Shown one piece after another: positions 8,740 to 17,159 of a stretch of DNA of 51,129 nucleotides. The translations under genes were made by a program, and so were the position numbers. Numbering within the stretch: position 1 is the first letter of the stretch; every line of letters starts with the position of its first letter. The notes beneath the pieces were generated by a model. That model made no database searches. It was not told where the DNA came from and was given only the letters and a program-made list of their open reading frames with translations. This stretch comes from J038 sp036734085. GTDB taxonomy: Bacteria; Chloroflexota; Anaerolineae; Aggregatilineales; Phototrophicaceae. The stretch lies in contig DAIMZF010000011.1 of the NCBI GenBank assembly GCA_036734085.1, forward strand, positions 1 through 51,129. Direction: 5' to 3'.

Positions 8740-9789
8740 CTACGGCAGAATGGGATTCAGCAATGCCAGCACATCCGCCACACTGAAGATTTGCGCGTCC
8801 GGTGGTGGGATGACCACCGCCGCCGTATTCACGTCGTACAGTGTTAAGGTGAATAACAAGCGCACGTCTACCGGGTCGCCCGCCCTGCCGGGAGAAAGCG
8901 CGGCGTTAATGTCGAACAGCAGGGCAAAATCAAGCGTTACCGCGCTCAATTGCCCGGTATCCGCATCCACATATTGCAGGATGAACAATGTTGCATCCAC
9001 TTCACGCAGAAGCACGGGCAACAACTGAAGCAAAAATCCAAGTGTCGGGTCATCCGCCGCCTGACCACTCGCCAAGGCGAGCAGTTGCCCGAATTCCGGT
9101 GATGCCAGCAAAGCGTTAATATCCAGTGTGTACACAAATTCTTGCAGGGTGTTATCCGTCGCCAGCAGAAGGTCATCCCCGCGCACAAAGTCGGAGAACG
9201 GCGCAATATCCGCCCCGCTTGGGTTCAGCGCCCCGCCCAGTTGGTCTAACTGGATGAATTCCCCAAAATTAGCCGGGTTGCCTTCCAGCACGGCCTCTAG
9301 CGGCAAATCAAGTGTTATGCCGAGCGCATCCAACAAACTGCGGAGCGATTCGGCATCCAGCACAAAGCCCATTGTTGCACTATCTCCGGCTACATCACGC
9401 AGATAGGCTACGCCATCCACAATAGTCAGTTCTAGTTGTGCGGCCAGCGCGGGTTCATCTTCCAGCGCACCATTTGCGGAAAGGCTAAGTTGTAAATCTG
9501 CGGGGGTGTCGTCCGCAATCACGAAGCGCCCTTCCCCCGCGCTGGCAAAGCGGATTTCTTCCGGCAAATCAATAAACAGCGCCAATGGGAGCAAGCCAGT
9601 AGCGGAGAATTCTAAATCGTACAAAAAGGCGAAGCTGGTCATCTGTGCGGCGTTTTGCCCTGCCGTTACGATGATGGCGCAGTCTTCCGCCGCAAGGTTA
9701 AAACACGGGTAGCCATCGCCCTGCGCCAGCACAGGCGCGGCAAGCATCAAACCAGAGGCCAATATAACAAGCATCAACAGTCGTTTCAT
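8740..9789 (-). CDS. secreted protein of unknown function
   Basis: 349 residues. A classical signal peptide is clear: MKRLL, a hydrophobic core, then APVLA before QGDG, predicting cleavage after about residue 22. There is no lipobox cysteine. The mature protein is acidic and leucine-rich, with alternating strands and helices (repeated SALLA-, LDAL- and FGQLLAL-type helices). Two early cysteines (CFNLAAEDC) could form a disulphide. It vaguely resembles LolA/LppX-type lipid-binding folds, but I do not recognise the family. AGGGA precedes the ATG. The upstream gene ends 22 bases away, so it is likely the third gene of a leftward unit starting at 11043. Confidence 0.75.
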   Translation of the reverse strand: MKRLLMLVILASGLMLAAPVLAQGDGYPCFNLAAEDCAIIVTAGQNAAQMTSFAFLYDLEFSATGLLPLALFIDLPEEIRFASAGEGRFVIADDTPADLQLSLSANGALEDEPALAAQLELTIVDGVAYLRDVAGDSATMGFVLDAESLRSLLDALGITLDLPLEAVLEGNPANFGEFIQLDQLGGALNPSGADIAPFSDFVRGDDLLLATDNTLQEFVYTLDINALLASPEFGQLLALASGQAADDPTLGFLLQLLPVLLREVDATLFILQYVDADTGQLSAVTLDFALLFDINAALSPGRAGDPVDVRLLFTLTLYDVNTAAVVIPPPDAQIFSVADVLALLNPILP

Positions 9790-9811
9790 GGTATATCCCT
9801 ATATACATTCA

Positions 9812-10285
9812 TCAATCACTCAAGAGCTTAGGCATAATCTTATCCATCAGCAACGCGGTCTGCTCCAACGATTGGAAGTCGTCCGCGTAGGATAATATGT
9901 CGAGTTGCGGGTCGTAGCTCCAAAAACCGGCGACATCGTACAAATAGCGGATGTAGGTATAGCACATCCCCAGTACCACCCGCGATAGCACCCCGTAAGC
10001 CATATACGGGAAGAAAAGAATCACCCCGCGCTGGTGCAGGTAAAAGATAATGCCCAGTCGCTCGTCGCTGTGGTGTAGCTCCACATCTCCCGCCGGGCCA
10101 TGCACCGCCCGAAAGGAAGGGTCTAGCTTGATTAAAAGCCGCGCCAATGCCTTTGGGTTTATCTCGCGCACCGGCCAATGGGCTTCCGGCTGGTCGTCGC
10201 TCTGGCCGTATTTAAACAGCCAATCCAGCATAAGGGGGGTCAATTGGCCGGTTTTGGGTGCGTAAAGGTGAATCTCATAAATCAT
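9812..10285 (-). CDS. conserved-looking hypothetical protein, translationally coupled
   Basis: 157 residues and not recognised. It begins MIYEIHLYAPKTG and is rich in aromatics, with a central hydrophobic strand-helix region (GVILFFPYMAYGVLSRVVLG) that is more like a buried core than a membrane span. No signal peptide. Its start overlaps the stop of the preceding gene in an ATGA, which points to translational coupling and a shared role with the membrane protein encoded there. Small alpha/beta proteins of this kind include SUKH/SMI1-type immunity proteins, but no diagnostic motif supports that here. Confidence 0.65.
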   Translation of the reverse strand: MIYEIHLYAPKTGQLTPLMLDWLFKYGQSDDQPEAHWPVREINPKALARLLIKLDPSFRAVHGPAGDVELHHSDERLGIIFYLHQRGVILFFPYMAYGVLSRVVLGMCYTYIRYLYDVAGFWSYDPQLDILSYADDFQSLEQTALLMDKIMPKLLSD

Positions 10286-11043
10286 GATGTTTTGCCTCCG
10301 GCTTGCGGCACACGCTCACGTAACAGGCGGAGCAACAAGGGCACATTTGCCAGTTGCATGATAGATACCTGCCGCCATAAGTCGCCATCCATCGTGCGGA
10401 ACTTTAAGACATCTCCGGCAACTGTTACATCGCCTATCGCCGCCCAATGTAGGGTATCCCCTGCATAATGCACACCGTCCGCACTTAAGGATAGCTCACC
10501 CTCAAAATCAAGTTGGCCGCCCTGCGTCAGCGTGTCTACAGCACGCGGATAAGCCGATTGCATGATAGCGGCTTCAATTTGCCGCATCAAAGTATCTGAC
10601 CGGGCGTAGGTGGCATCCACAAGGATAATCTCCGCAACATCCGTAATCAGCGTCAGACGGAAGGTCGCCCGCCGGATAAGCCCCCCTAAATAGGTGAGTA
10701 ATGCGCCGCTTTGTCGCACCGTGACAACATGCTGGTAGTGGATGTAGGCCACATGCGAACCCCGTCGATAGCTGAATCCGTGCGTGTATAGCACAAACTC
10801 TCGGTTCCACAGGTGCAACGCCCACCAGCCCAGTATCAACGCCGCCAACGTGATGATAAACAACGTCAGGATGCTGGCGGTATCATCCGGCACATTCCAT
10901 AAAGACACCGTGACCACAAACCACACCACCAGCATAAAACCACTGCCGATGATAAGCAAGCGCAGGCGGTTGGCCGGGTAATACGCCACAAATGCACCAA
11001 GTATGGGGTCATCCTCGAACGGGTTCAGGGGGTGCTCGCTCAT
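10282..11043 (-). CDS. two-span membrane protein with PH-like cytoplasmic domain (DUF6585-like)
   Basis: 253 residues. Two hydrophobic spans (about 27-49 and 57-76) form a hairpin, followed by a strand-rich region that starts with EFVLYTHGFSYRRG, the kind of opening seen in bacterial PH-like membrane proteins. From memory the architecture fits DUF6585, which needs a profile search. A longer frame starts at 11061, but the ATG at 11043 has AAGGA at 7-base spacing. The extended -10 at 11071-11079 would place the transcript start about 3 bases from the upstream ATG, leaving a leader of about 20 bases for this one. It is the first gene of a leftward unit and overlaps the next gene by 4 bases. Confidence 0.68.
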   Translation of the reverse strand: MSEHPLNPFEDDPILGAFVAYYPANRLRLLIIGSGFMLVVWFVVTVSLWNVPDDTASILTLFIITLAALILGWWALHLWNREFVLYTHGFSYRRGSHVAYIHYQHVVTVRQSGALLTYLGGLIRRATFRLTLITDVAEIILVDATYARSDTLMRQIEAAIMQSAYPRAVDTLTQGGQLDFEGELSLSADGVHYAGDTLHWAAIGDVTVAGDVLKFRTMDGDLWRQVSIMQLANVPLLLRLLRERVPQAGGKTS

Positions 11044-11070
11044 GTCTTCATCCTTGTTCATAACGGCGCA

Positions 11071-11079
11071 ATTATAACA
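11071..11079 (-). promoter_or_regulatory. extended -10 promoter element
   Basis: TGTTATAAT reads on the minus strand, that is TGn joined to a perfect TATAAT. No good -35 lies 16-18 bases upstream, as expected for an extended -10 promoter. The transcript would start near 11064, only about 20 bases before the chosen start codon. Confidence 0.6.
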
Positions 11080-11246
11080 TCTCCCGCGCCCTTTTTGGTT
11101 TTATAACCCGGAATCGTTTAAAATGGTGAAGATTCATAGTCTTTAAATTTTAGGTATGCGTTCCGGTTTTTTATCCGTCTTTATCCGTTCTTATAACCTA
11201 ATACAAGGGCTATTGACATTATAGAGTAATCATAGGGAGATAAGCC

Positions 11247-13676
11247 GTGTCCAACGAACGCGCACGGGAAATAGAAGAACGCGGTATCGAAGCCGCGAAA
11301 GCGGGTCAAAAGGATGAAGCACGCAAACTGCTACAGCACGCACTCCGTCTGGATCCAGTAAATGATAATGCGTGGTTGTGGCTGGCAAGTGTGGCTAAGG
11401 ACAAGCGCGAACGCCTGCTATGCCTGCAAAAAGTATTAGAGATTAACCCGCAAAACGAGATGGGCATTAAAGCAGTGCAGGCCATGGGTATTGACCCGGC
11501 GCAGTTGCTCCCGCAACGCACCACCATCGACTCATCCCTGGCCGCAGAAGACGATTCCGCAGAAGACGATATCCCGCTCCCCAGTGCGGACTTCATCAAA
11601 GATGCGCTGGCGCGTGTGGACGCACTGACTGAATCACACATCGAAGTGCCACAAAACAGCCGCATCAACTGGACACGCAAGCAAAAAGGCCGCGCCGGAG
11701 AGCGCGAAATCTGGGTATTGCGGGCACAAATCGGCACGGCTGTCAGTGTGTTCGGCGCATTTGTCATTGGCTTATTGACGTTGGTCGTCAGCAATAGCCC
11801 GGAAGTACAACTGGTGCTATTCGGCGCATCCCCAACACCGCGCCCGCCCACCGCCACCGCCACATCGACACTCACGCCGCGACCAGACATCAACCCGACG
11901 GCGACCGCCACTATCGACTTTACCAGCGTGCCAACCTTCACCGCGACACCGACGATTAATCAACTCGCAACACGCTGGCCGCTTGACTTGAACAATAATC
12001 CAGTCTATGCCACACCCACCCCGACGGCGGTTTATCTGGGCTTTGTGGATAACGCCGTTTCCACGGCTATCGGCGCATTACAGCAAGAATCGAATTATCA
12101 GGATGCGGTACAACAGGTCAGGTTAGCCCAAGACCGTGCCGGTAGCGACTTTCAACCGCACCCCTATTACTTCGAGGCATTGCTGAGCGCCCAACTTGGC
12201 GATTATCCAGCCGCAATTGAAGCACTCAATCGCGGGCAGGCCATCCTGGATGATACCAGCGTTAATGCCGTTGTCTCGCGTGCGGATGCGCGCAACTTCC
12301 AACCGATGATTAACGCGGGATTTTTGCAGGTCTATATGCACGAAATCCGCGCCGCACGTCTGCGTGGAAATCAGTCCATCATCAATGACCGCATCAACCG
12401 CATGGAGCCGCTATTCCGTCAGGCTTACGAGATTGACCCTAACTACGGCGAACCCGTCGCATTGATGGCGGAAGCCTACATCGCACGTGGGCGCTACGAT
12501 GACGCCATCAACGTGACTGAACAGGCGCTAAACCAGAATCTCGCATCCAATACACCGGTGATTGCCATGCACGGGCGGGCTTATCTGGAGCGTGGATTCG
12601 AGCGCCTGCGACGCGGCCAACAGAACGAAGCACGGCAAGACTTTGCCCGTGCCCAGTACATCGGCTACTACGGCACGCTGATTAGCCCCTTTAGTGAGCC
12701 AGCCCACGAACTACGGGTGGAAGCCACCATCGCGCTAAACGAAATCGCGCTGGCCTCTGTTTATACCAACGAATTCCTGTTTTACAGGCCAGATAGCGCG
12801 GTGGCGTATCGTCTGCTCGCGTCGGTACGGGCGGCGGAAAATAAGCCGGAATTCGCGCTGGACATCTTCACACAGGCACTAGAGCAAGAAAATGCGCAGA
12901 GTAGCACGCAGGCGGAAATCTTCGTGGAACGGGCTGTGCTATATGAAGAACAACGCCGCTTTGACCTTGCTCAAGCCGATTACAGCCGCGCCTACGAACT
13001 TCTGCCGGACTTTAATACACTGTATCGCCGTATGTTGAACGCTTACCAAGCCGGAGACACCGCCACCGCTTTTGCCGATGCCGATGCACTCATCGAAGCC
13101 GATTTAGTCGGTCAGGACGATGCCCGCCTTATTCGGGCGCGTATCATCGTGGATGAAGGCCGCATCGCGGATTATGATTCCGCGCTGGATGGTCTCAACA
13201 TCATTTTCAACCGCCTCAGCACCGCTCAACGCTACATCGTAAGCGAATATCAAGCACGCATCTACTTAGAGCGTAACGACCTGCCCAACGCACTCAGCGC
13301 CATTAACCGGGCGATTGCAGGCGTAGAAACCGGGAGTCGGCGCTACTTGCGCGGCATCATCTACGAAACACGCGGCGAACGAGAAAACGCTATCGCGGAT
13401 TATGCGTGGATTATGTTGTGGAATCAGGTATTTGATTATCCATTTGCAGGGGATGTAGAACTGCGGTTAACCGCTCTCCAGTCCGACATCGCAGGGGAAG
13501 CGATGCAGGCAACCGCAACGGTTGTCGCGGCCACACAAGCCGTCTTCGATGTCACCGCCACCTATGAGGCAGAACTCGCACTTACCGCCAGTCCTACACC
13601 GCCACCCACGCCGACGGATGAATTCGACCTGCAAGACCCCACCGCAGAACCTGAAAGCGAAGGTGACGAAACATAA
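11247..13676 (+). CDS. large TPR-repeat membrane protein
   Basis: 809 residues of unknown specific function. The N-terminal 60 residues form TPR-like helices (KAGQKDEARKLLQHALRLDP). A membrane span lies at about 162-182, followed by a Thr/Pro-rich TPTPRPP linker to about residue 240. The remainder is a long TPR solenoid, for example QAYEIDPNYGEPVALMAEAY and YSRAYELLPDF. A low-complexity acidic tail closes it. The TPRs probably lie outside the membrane as a scaffold. The start is GTG with GGGAGA about 7 bases upstream. It is flanked by a divergent unit on the left and converges on the AI-2E-family gene. Confidence 0.85.
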   Translation: MSNERAREIEERGIEAAKAGQKDEARKLLQHALRLDPVNDNAWLWLASVAKDKRERLLCLQKVLEINPQNEMGIKAVQAMGIDPAQLLPQRTTIDSSLAAEDDSAEDDIPLPSADFIKDALARVDALTESHIEVPQNSRINWTRKQKGRAGEREIWVLRAQIGTAVSVFGAFVIGLLTLVVSNSPEVQLVLFGASPTPRPPTATATSTLTPRPDINPTATATIDFTSVPTFTATPTINQLATRWPLDLNNNPVYATPTPTAVYLGFVDNAVSTAIGALQQESNYQDAVQQVRLAQDRAGSDFQPHPYYFEALLSAQLGDYPAAIEALNRGQAILDDTSVNAVVSRADARNFQPMINAGFLQVYMHEIRAARLRGNQSIINDRINRMEPLFRQAYEIDPNYGEPVALMAEAYIARGRYDDAINVTEQALNQNLASNTPVIAMHGRAYLERGFERLRRGQQNEARQDFARAQYIGYYGTLISPFSEPAHELRVEATIALNEIALASVYTNEFLFYRPDSAVAYRLLASVRAAENKPEFALDIFTQALEQENAQSSTQAEIFVERAVLYEEQRRFDLAQADYSRAYELLPDFNTLYRRMLNAYQAGDTATAFADADALIEADLVGQDDARLIRARIIVDEGRIADYDSALDGLNIIFNRLSTAQRYIVSEYQARIYLERNDLPNALSAINRAIAGVETGSRRYLRGIIYETRGERENAIADYAWIMLWNQVFDYPFAGDVELRLTALQSDIAGEAMQATATVVAATQAVFDVTATYEAELALTASPTPPPTPTDEFDLQDPTAEPESEGDET

Positions 13677-13699
13677 TAAGCCAAACGTCCACTTTATCA

Positions 13700-13737
13700 C
13701 CTCAGAACACACTGGATAAATCAGGCGTGTTCTGAGG
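13700..13737 (+). terminator. hairpin between convergent genes, probable terminator
   Basis: A perfect 11-bp inverted repeat (CCTCAGAACAC at 13700-13710 with GTGTTCTGAGG at 13727-13737) and a 16-base loop lie between two convergent stops. Neither flank has a good T-run, so termination could be weak or factor-assisted. The structure is equally able to form in either transcript. Confidence 0.5.
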
Positions 13738-13772
13738 CAGATTGAATATCATGACTTTCGTGCATCCAACCC

Positions 13773-14885
13773 TTAATCCGTCGACGACACGATAATAGTC
13801 TCATCAGAAACACTACGCATCACCGGCAAGCCGCCCTCCATCTTAAACGTCTGGATGCTCTCGCGGTGCGGCTCTACGATAAGGTTCACCAGCAAAATGT
13901 GGATTACCCCCATAATGGGCACAGCAATCAGCGCACCAATGATGCCAAATAGCACAAAGCCAATGGATGTGTACAAAATCACCAGCAAGGGGTCTAGCCC
14001 CACACTATTGGACATAATGCGCGGCGCGAACACATAAGATTCCAGTTGTTGCACGCCGAAACACACGACCAGCACAATCACCAGATATTGCGGTTCGGAA
14101 ACCAGTGTGATAAGCACCGCCGCTATCAGCCCAATCAATCCGCCAATCATCGGTATGGTTGTTGTGATGGCTGTCGTAAGCCCGATTGTGAGCGCATTCG
14201 GCACGCTTAAAAGCTGAAGCAGACCAAAATTCAGCACGCCGGAAATCAGCGAGACCAAAAACACCCCCCGCACGTAAGACCCTAACGTAGTTTCTATATC
14301 GTTAATAACGCGCTGGACGTTATCACGATATGAAGGCGGGGCAAGTTGCTGTACGAATCTTGCCGCTTTTTCATGGGAAGTCAGCCAATATGCGCCAATA
14401 ACAAAAATGAGGATAGCTTCCCCGATAGATGAACTGATGTTATCTAAAAAGGATGGCATCCCATCGCGGATTTGCTGGATGAACACAGATACCGCATCCC
14501 GTATCTGTACAGGGTCTACCAATGTCACCTCTTCATTAAGCACGTTGCCGAGAGAGCTTTCTATCCAGCGTTGTGCGAGGATGATGCGATAGGCCAGGCG
14601 GCCTTCATTCTCGAAATAGAGCGTCACCTGACTCACAACAGGGGGCAATGCCGCTACAAAGATAACGCCAAGAATCAGCGCCAATGCCACATACACTAGT
14701 AAAATAGCAATACCTATGGGGATGCGGCGTCTGGTCATGGCGTCAACTATCGGGCGCATGGCCGAAGCGATGATAATAGCAATCAATAACACAACGATAA
14801 TGCGTATACTCGCCACAAGTGTATAAGCCGCAAGAAGCGTCAATAAGATGACGCAAGTATTTTTAAAGGTCTGGCTTGTTGTCAT
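13773..14885 (-). CDS. AI-2E family transporter (TqsA/YdiK/PerM-like permease)
   Basis: 370 residues with about eight membrane spans. The N-terminal pair of spans is followed by MRPIVDAMTRRRIP, a typical early signature of PF01594 proteins. A soluble helical insert lies around residues 85-170. The core motif region IGLTTAITTTIPMIGGLIGLIAA and the late span IGFVLFGIIGALIAVPIMGV are characteristic. Members export small molecules or act as Na+(Li+)/H+ exchangers; the substrate cannot be told from sequence. There is a short hydrophilic tail of about 45 residues. No strong ribosome site is seen before the ATG. It is divergent from the YihY-like gene. Confidence 0.88.
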   Translation of the reverse strand: MTTSQTFKNTCVILLTLLAAYTLVASIRIIVVLLIAIIIASAMRPIVDAMTRRRIPIGIAILLVYVALALILGVIFVAALPPVVSQVTLYFENEGRLAYRIILAQRWIESSLGNVLNEEVTLVDPVQIRDAVSVFIQQIRDGMPSFLDNISSSIGEAILIFVIGAYWLTSHEKAARFVQQLAPPSYRDNVQRVINDIETTLGSYVRGVFLVSLISGVLNFGLLQLLSVPNALTIGLTTAITTTIPMIGGLIGLIAAVLITLVSEPQYLVIVLVVCFGVQQLESYVFAPRIMSNSVGLDPLLVILYTSIGFVLFGIIGALIAVPIMGVIHILLVNLIVEPHRESIQTFKMEGGLPVMRSVSDETIIVSSTD

Positions 14886-15102
14886 GTTTTAGTCCGTATT
14901 GTCGTATGTACCGTAATATTCTAGTCTAAAAATCACCCGCTAGAATGGGACAAGATGCTGAAAGCAATCACCCACTTGGCCTATTTTGCTGGATAAACCA
15001 CCCGGATGACCTATATCCAGATGACCCGTAAAACCCATCATACAAGCGACAGGCCGCCGTATTATAGAAAACTACAGAACTTAATCACGTGGCGGACAAC
15101 CT

Positions 15103-15987
15103 ATGAAACAATCTTTAACAGAATTCCTGAGCCTCATCAAAGAAACCTTTGCAGAATGGAACAAAGATAACGCCCCCATGCTGGCCGCTTCTTTGGCATA
15201 TTATACCGCTTTTTCAATGGCTCCACTCATCATCATCACCGTCGCCATTATCGGGTTAGTAGTTAATCAGGCGGAAATCCAAGCGCAGATTCTCGAACAG
15301 GTAGAAAGCGCGGTGGGGGAAGGCGCGGCAGTGTTCATCGGTGACCTCATCAACAATATGGCGCAACCCGGTCAAGGGCTTATCTCGTCTATTCTGGGCG
15401 TGGTGGGCTTGTTGTTCGGCGCGTTGGCGCTGTTCAACAATTTGCAGATTGCGCTCAATAAAATATGGGGCGTGGATGATGTGGAAAAGCAAGGCGGCGC
15501 TCTGCAATTTATCCTCAACAAATTACTGTCATTTGGCATGATTCTAATTGTCGGCTTTTTGCTGATGACTTCGCTCGTGTTAGGAACTTTGCTATCTTTC
15601 CTGGATAGTTACCTGTTTAGCCTGTTCCCTAATTCCGCACTATTGTTACGCATCTTCAGCGAGGTATTATCCATCGGCATCACGACGCTGTTATTTATGC
15701 TCATCTTTAAAATTCTGCCTCATGCAGAAATCCGTTGGCGGGATGTGTGGGTGGGCGCATTAGTCACCGCCCTGCTTTTTACTGCCGGGCGCATTCTACT
15801 AGGGATGTATCTTGCTAACAGTGCTGTGAGTTCTACATACGGCGCGGCGGGGGCGTTGACGCTTATCTTACTATGGGTGTACTACTCGGCACAAATTGTA
15901 TTGTTCGGCGCGGAATTTACCCAAATCTATGCACGACGTTATGGAGAAACCATCGTCGCCAATGCTGGCTTTGATCGCTTTAGCTAA
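15103..15987 (+). CDS. YihY/virulence factor BrkB family membrane protein
   Basis: 294 residues with six hydrophobic spans. Family hallmarks include FAEWNKDNAPMLAASLAYYTAFSMAPL at the first span (PMLAASLAYY is the strongest match) and the C-terminal SSTYGAAGALTLILLWVYYSAQIVLFGAEFTQ. The family was once called ribonuclease BN in error and is now regarded as a conserved membrane protein, possibly a transporter. A TATTAT at about 15060 could serve as the -10. The ribosome site is weak. The intergenic space to the divergent AI-2E-family gene is about 217 bases and holds only promoter-like AT stretches. Confidence 0.92.
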   Translation: MKQSLTEFLSLIKETFAEWNKDNAPMLAASLAYYTAFSMAPLIIITVAIIGLVVNQAEIQAQILEQVESAVGEGAAVFIGDLINNMAQPGQGLISSILGVVGLLFGALALFNNLQIALNKIWGVDDVEKQGGALQFILNKLLSFGMILIVGFLLMTSLVLGTLLSFLDSYLFSLFPNSALLLRIFSEVLSIGITTLLFMLIFKILPHAEIRWRDVWVGALVTALLFTAGRILLGMYLANSAVSSTYGAAGALTLILLWVYYSAQIVLFGAEFTQIYARRYGETIVANAGFDRFS

Positions 15988-16091
15988 GGTGAAAGTTAAG
16001 CCAGATACACAAGCGGAGAAAATTAAGAACACAGGCTGGAAGCAAATTTAATTTGAACACACCAGCTTTTCAATTGGTGCTTAATGTTTTA

Positions 16092-16134
16092 TAGGGACAC
16101 GCGCTTGTCGTGTCCCTAACTTGAGTCTTTTTCT
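16092..16134 (+). terminator. intrinsic terminator, likely bidirectional
   Basis: A 10-bp perfect stem (TAGGGACACG at 16092-16101 with CGTGTCCCTA at 16109-16118) with a 7-base loop is followed on the plus strand by a tail containing CTTTTTC. On the minus strand the exit side reads ATAAAACATT. It lies between the convergent YihY gene and the end of the long leftward operon, and probably serves both. Confidence 0.75.
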
Positions 16135-17134
16135 AAGCGTTCGTCGTGCGGATGGTACGCGATACAGCGATAACACCCACCAAGCCTAGCGCAATCAACA
16201 GCGCCATAAGTAACCCTTGATCGCTGGTCAAGTCGTCGAACAAACCTGTTTCCGGCAATCTATCGCCCGGGACGCCCGTTGTCGGCGGTTGTGTGATTGG
16301 CCCGACCGCTTCCAGGTCTTCCGGCGTCGGTGTCGGGATGCCGCCGCGTAAGGCTTCGGCAATGGCTGTGGCCGTCAATGCCACATCTTCCGCCAATAAG
16401 GGCTGGGAGATCGGCGGCGGGGTTGGCGTATCTTCTTCAATTTCTGGCTCGACGGTCAGGAGTGTCGCGATTGCCGTTAGCGTCAGGTTTTCCGCTTGCG
16501 CCGTCTGGGTGGCGGGCAGGTCAAACGCGGCCACCTCTAGCGGAGTCGGCGTAAAGCTGAGCGCGATTTCCGTCAAGGCGACAATCGTCGCGGCCTCTTG
16601 CGTTAGCGCGGCCTCTGCTGTTTCCGTAATAGGGATTTCCGTCTGCAATGCGATGGCTGTGCTAGTCTGCTCCGCGTCGATGGCGGCTTGCGTTTCCGCG
16701 ACGGTGGTCGCCCGCAAAATTGCCATCTCGGTAGCGGCGATGATGGTTGCTTCATTTTCTGCGGCGATTTGTGTAGCAGTCAGCGCGGTGGGTGATGGCC
16801 CGGTGGGGCGTAACGCCAGGAAGAGCACCAAGCCGATGCCGCACAGGAACGTCAGGAACATCAACACCGCAAGGATGATAAACGTGCGGTTGGTGCCGCG
16901 TGCGCTTTGCTCCTCATCCGTGAAGCTCAGGTCATCGCTATCATCAAAGTTGCTTAAGGCGTCAATGTCTTCAAAGTCGATGCTCTCGTCATCGTCGAAG
17001 TTAAAGTCATCATCATCCTGACTATACCCTCTGTCGCCGCTTCCCCCGCCCCCACTGAATGGATCATCGTCATCGAAGTTAAAATCATCATCGAAGTCGA
17101 AGTCCATGTCATCGTCTCTGAAATCGTCGTTCAT
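16133..17134 (-). CDS. acidic membrane protein with LPETG-type C-terminal sorting signal
   Basis: 333 residues. The N-terminal 75 residues are extremely acidic (repeated DDDFNFDDD-like runs). A membrane span lies at about 82-106. The middle is low-complexity and Ala/Thr-rich, with many TAT- and AATEM-like units. Near the end LPETG occurs at about 293-297, then about 10 residues, a hydrophobic span at about 307-326 and a positive tail with RTIR. That order is the layout of a sortase substrate. The longest frame begins at a TTG (17170), but the ATG at 17134 has AAGGAG at 6 bases. It is the last gene of the eight-gene leftward operon. Function unknown. Confidence 0.78.
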   Translation of the reverse strand: MNDDFRDDDMDFDFDDDFNFDDDDPFSGGGGSGDRGYSQDDDDFNFDDDESIDFEDIDALSNFDDSDDLSFTDEEQSARGTNRTFIILAVLMFLTFLCGIGLVLFLALRPTGPSPTALTATQIAAENEATIIAATEMAILRATTVAETQAAIDAEQTSTAIALQTEIPITETAEAALTQEAATIVALTEIALSFTPTPLEVAAFDLPATQTAQAENLTLTAIATLLTVEPEIEEDTPTPPPISQPLLAEDVALTATAIAEALRGGIPTPTPEDLEAVGPITQPPTTGVPGDRLPETGLFDDLTSDQGLLMALLIALGLVGVIAVSRTIRTTNA

Positions 17135-17159
17135 GCCTATCTCCTTAAGTTCGGGGGAC

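Noticed and set aside
11213..11218. TTGACA before the large TPR gene as a -35
   Set aside because: At 17-base spacing the -10 would fall on the ribosome binding site at about 11236, and no TATAAT-like sequence is there.
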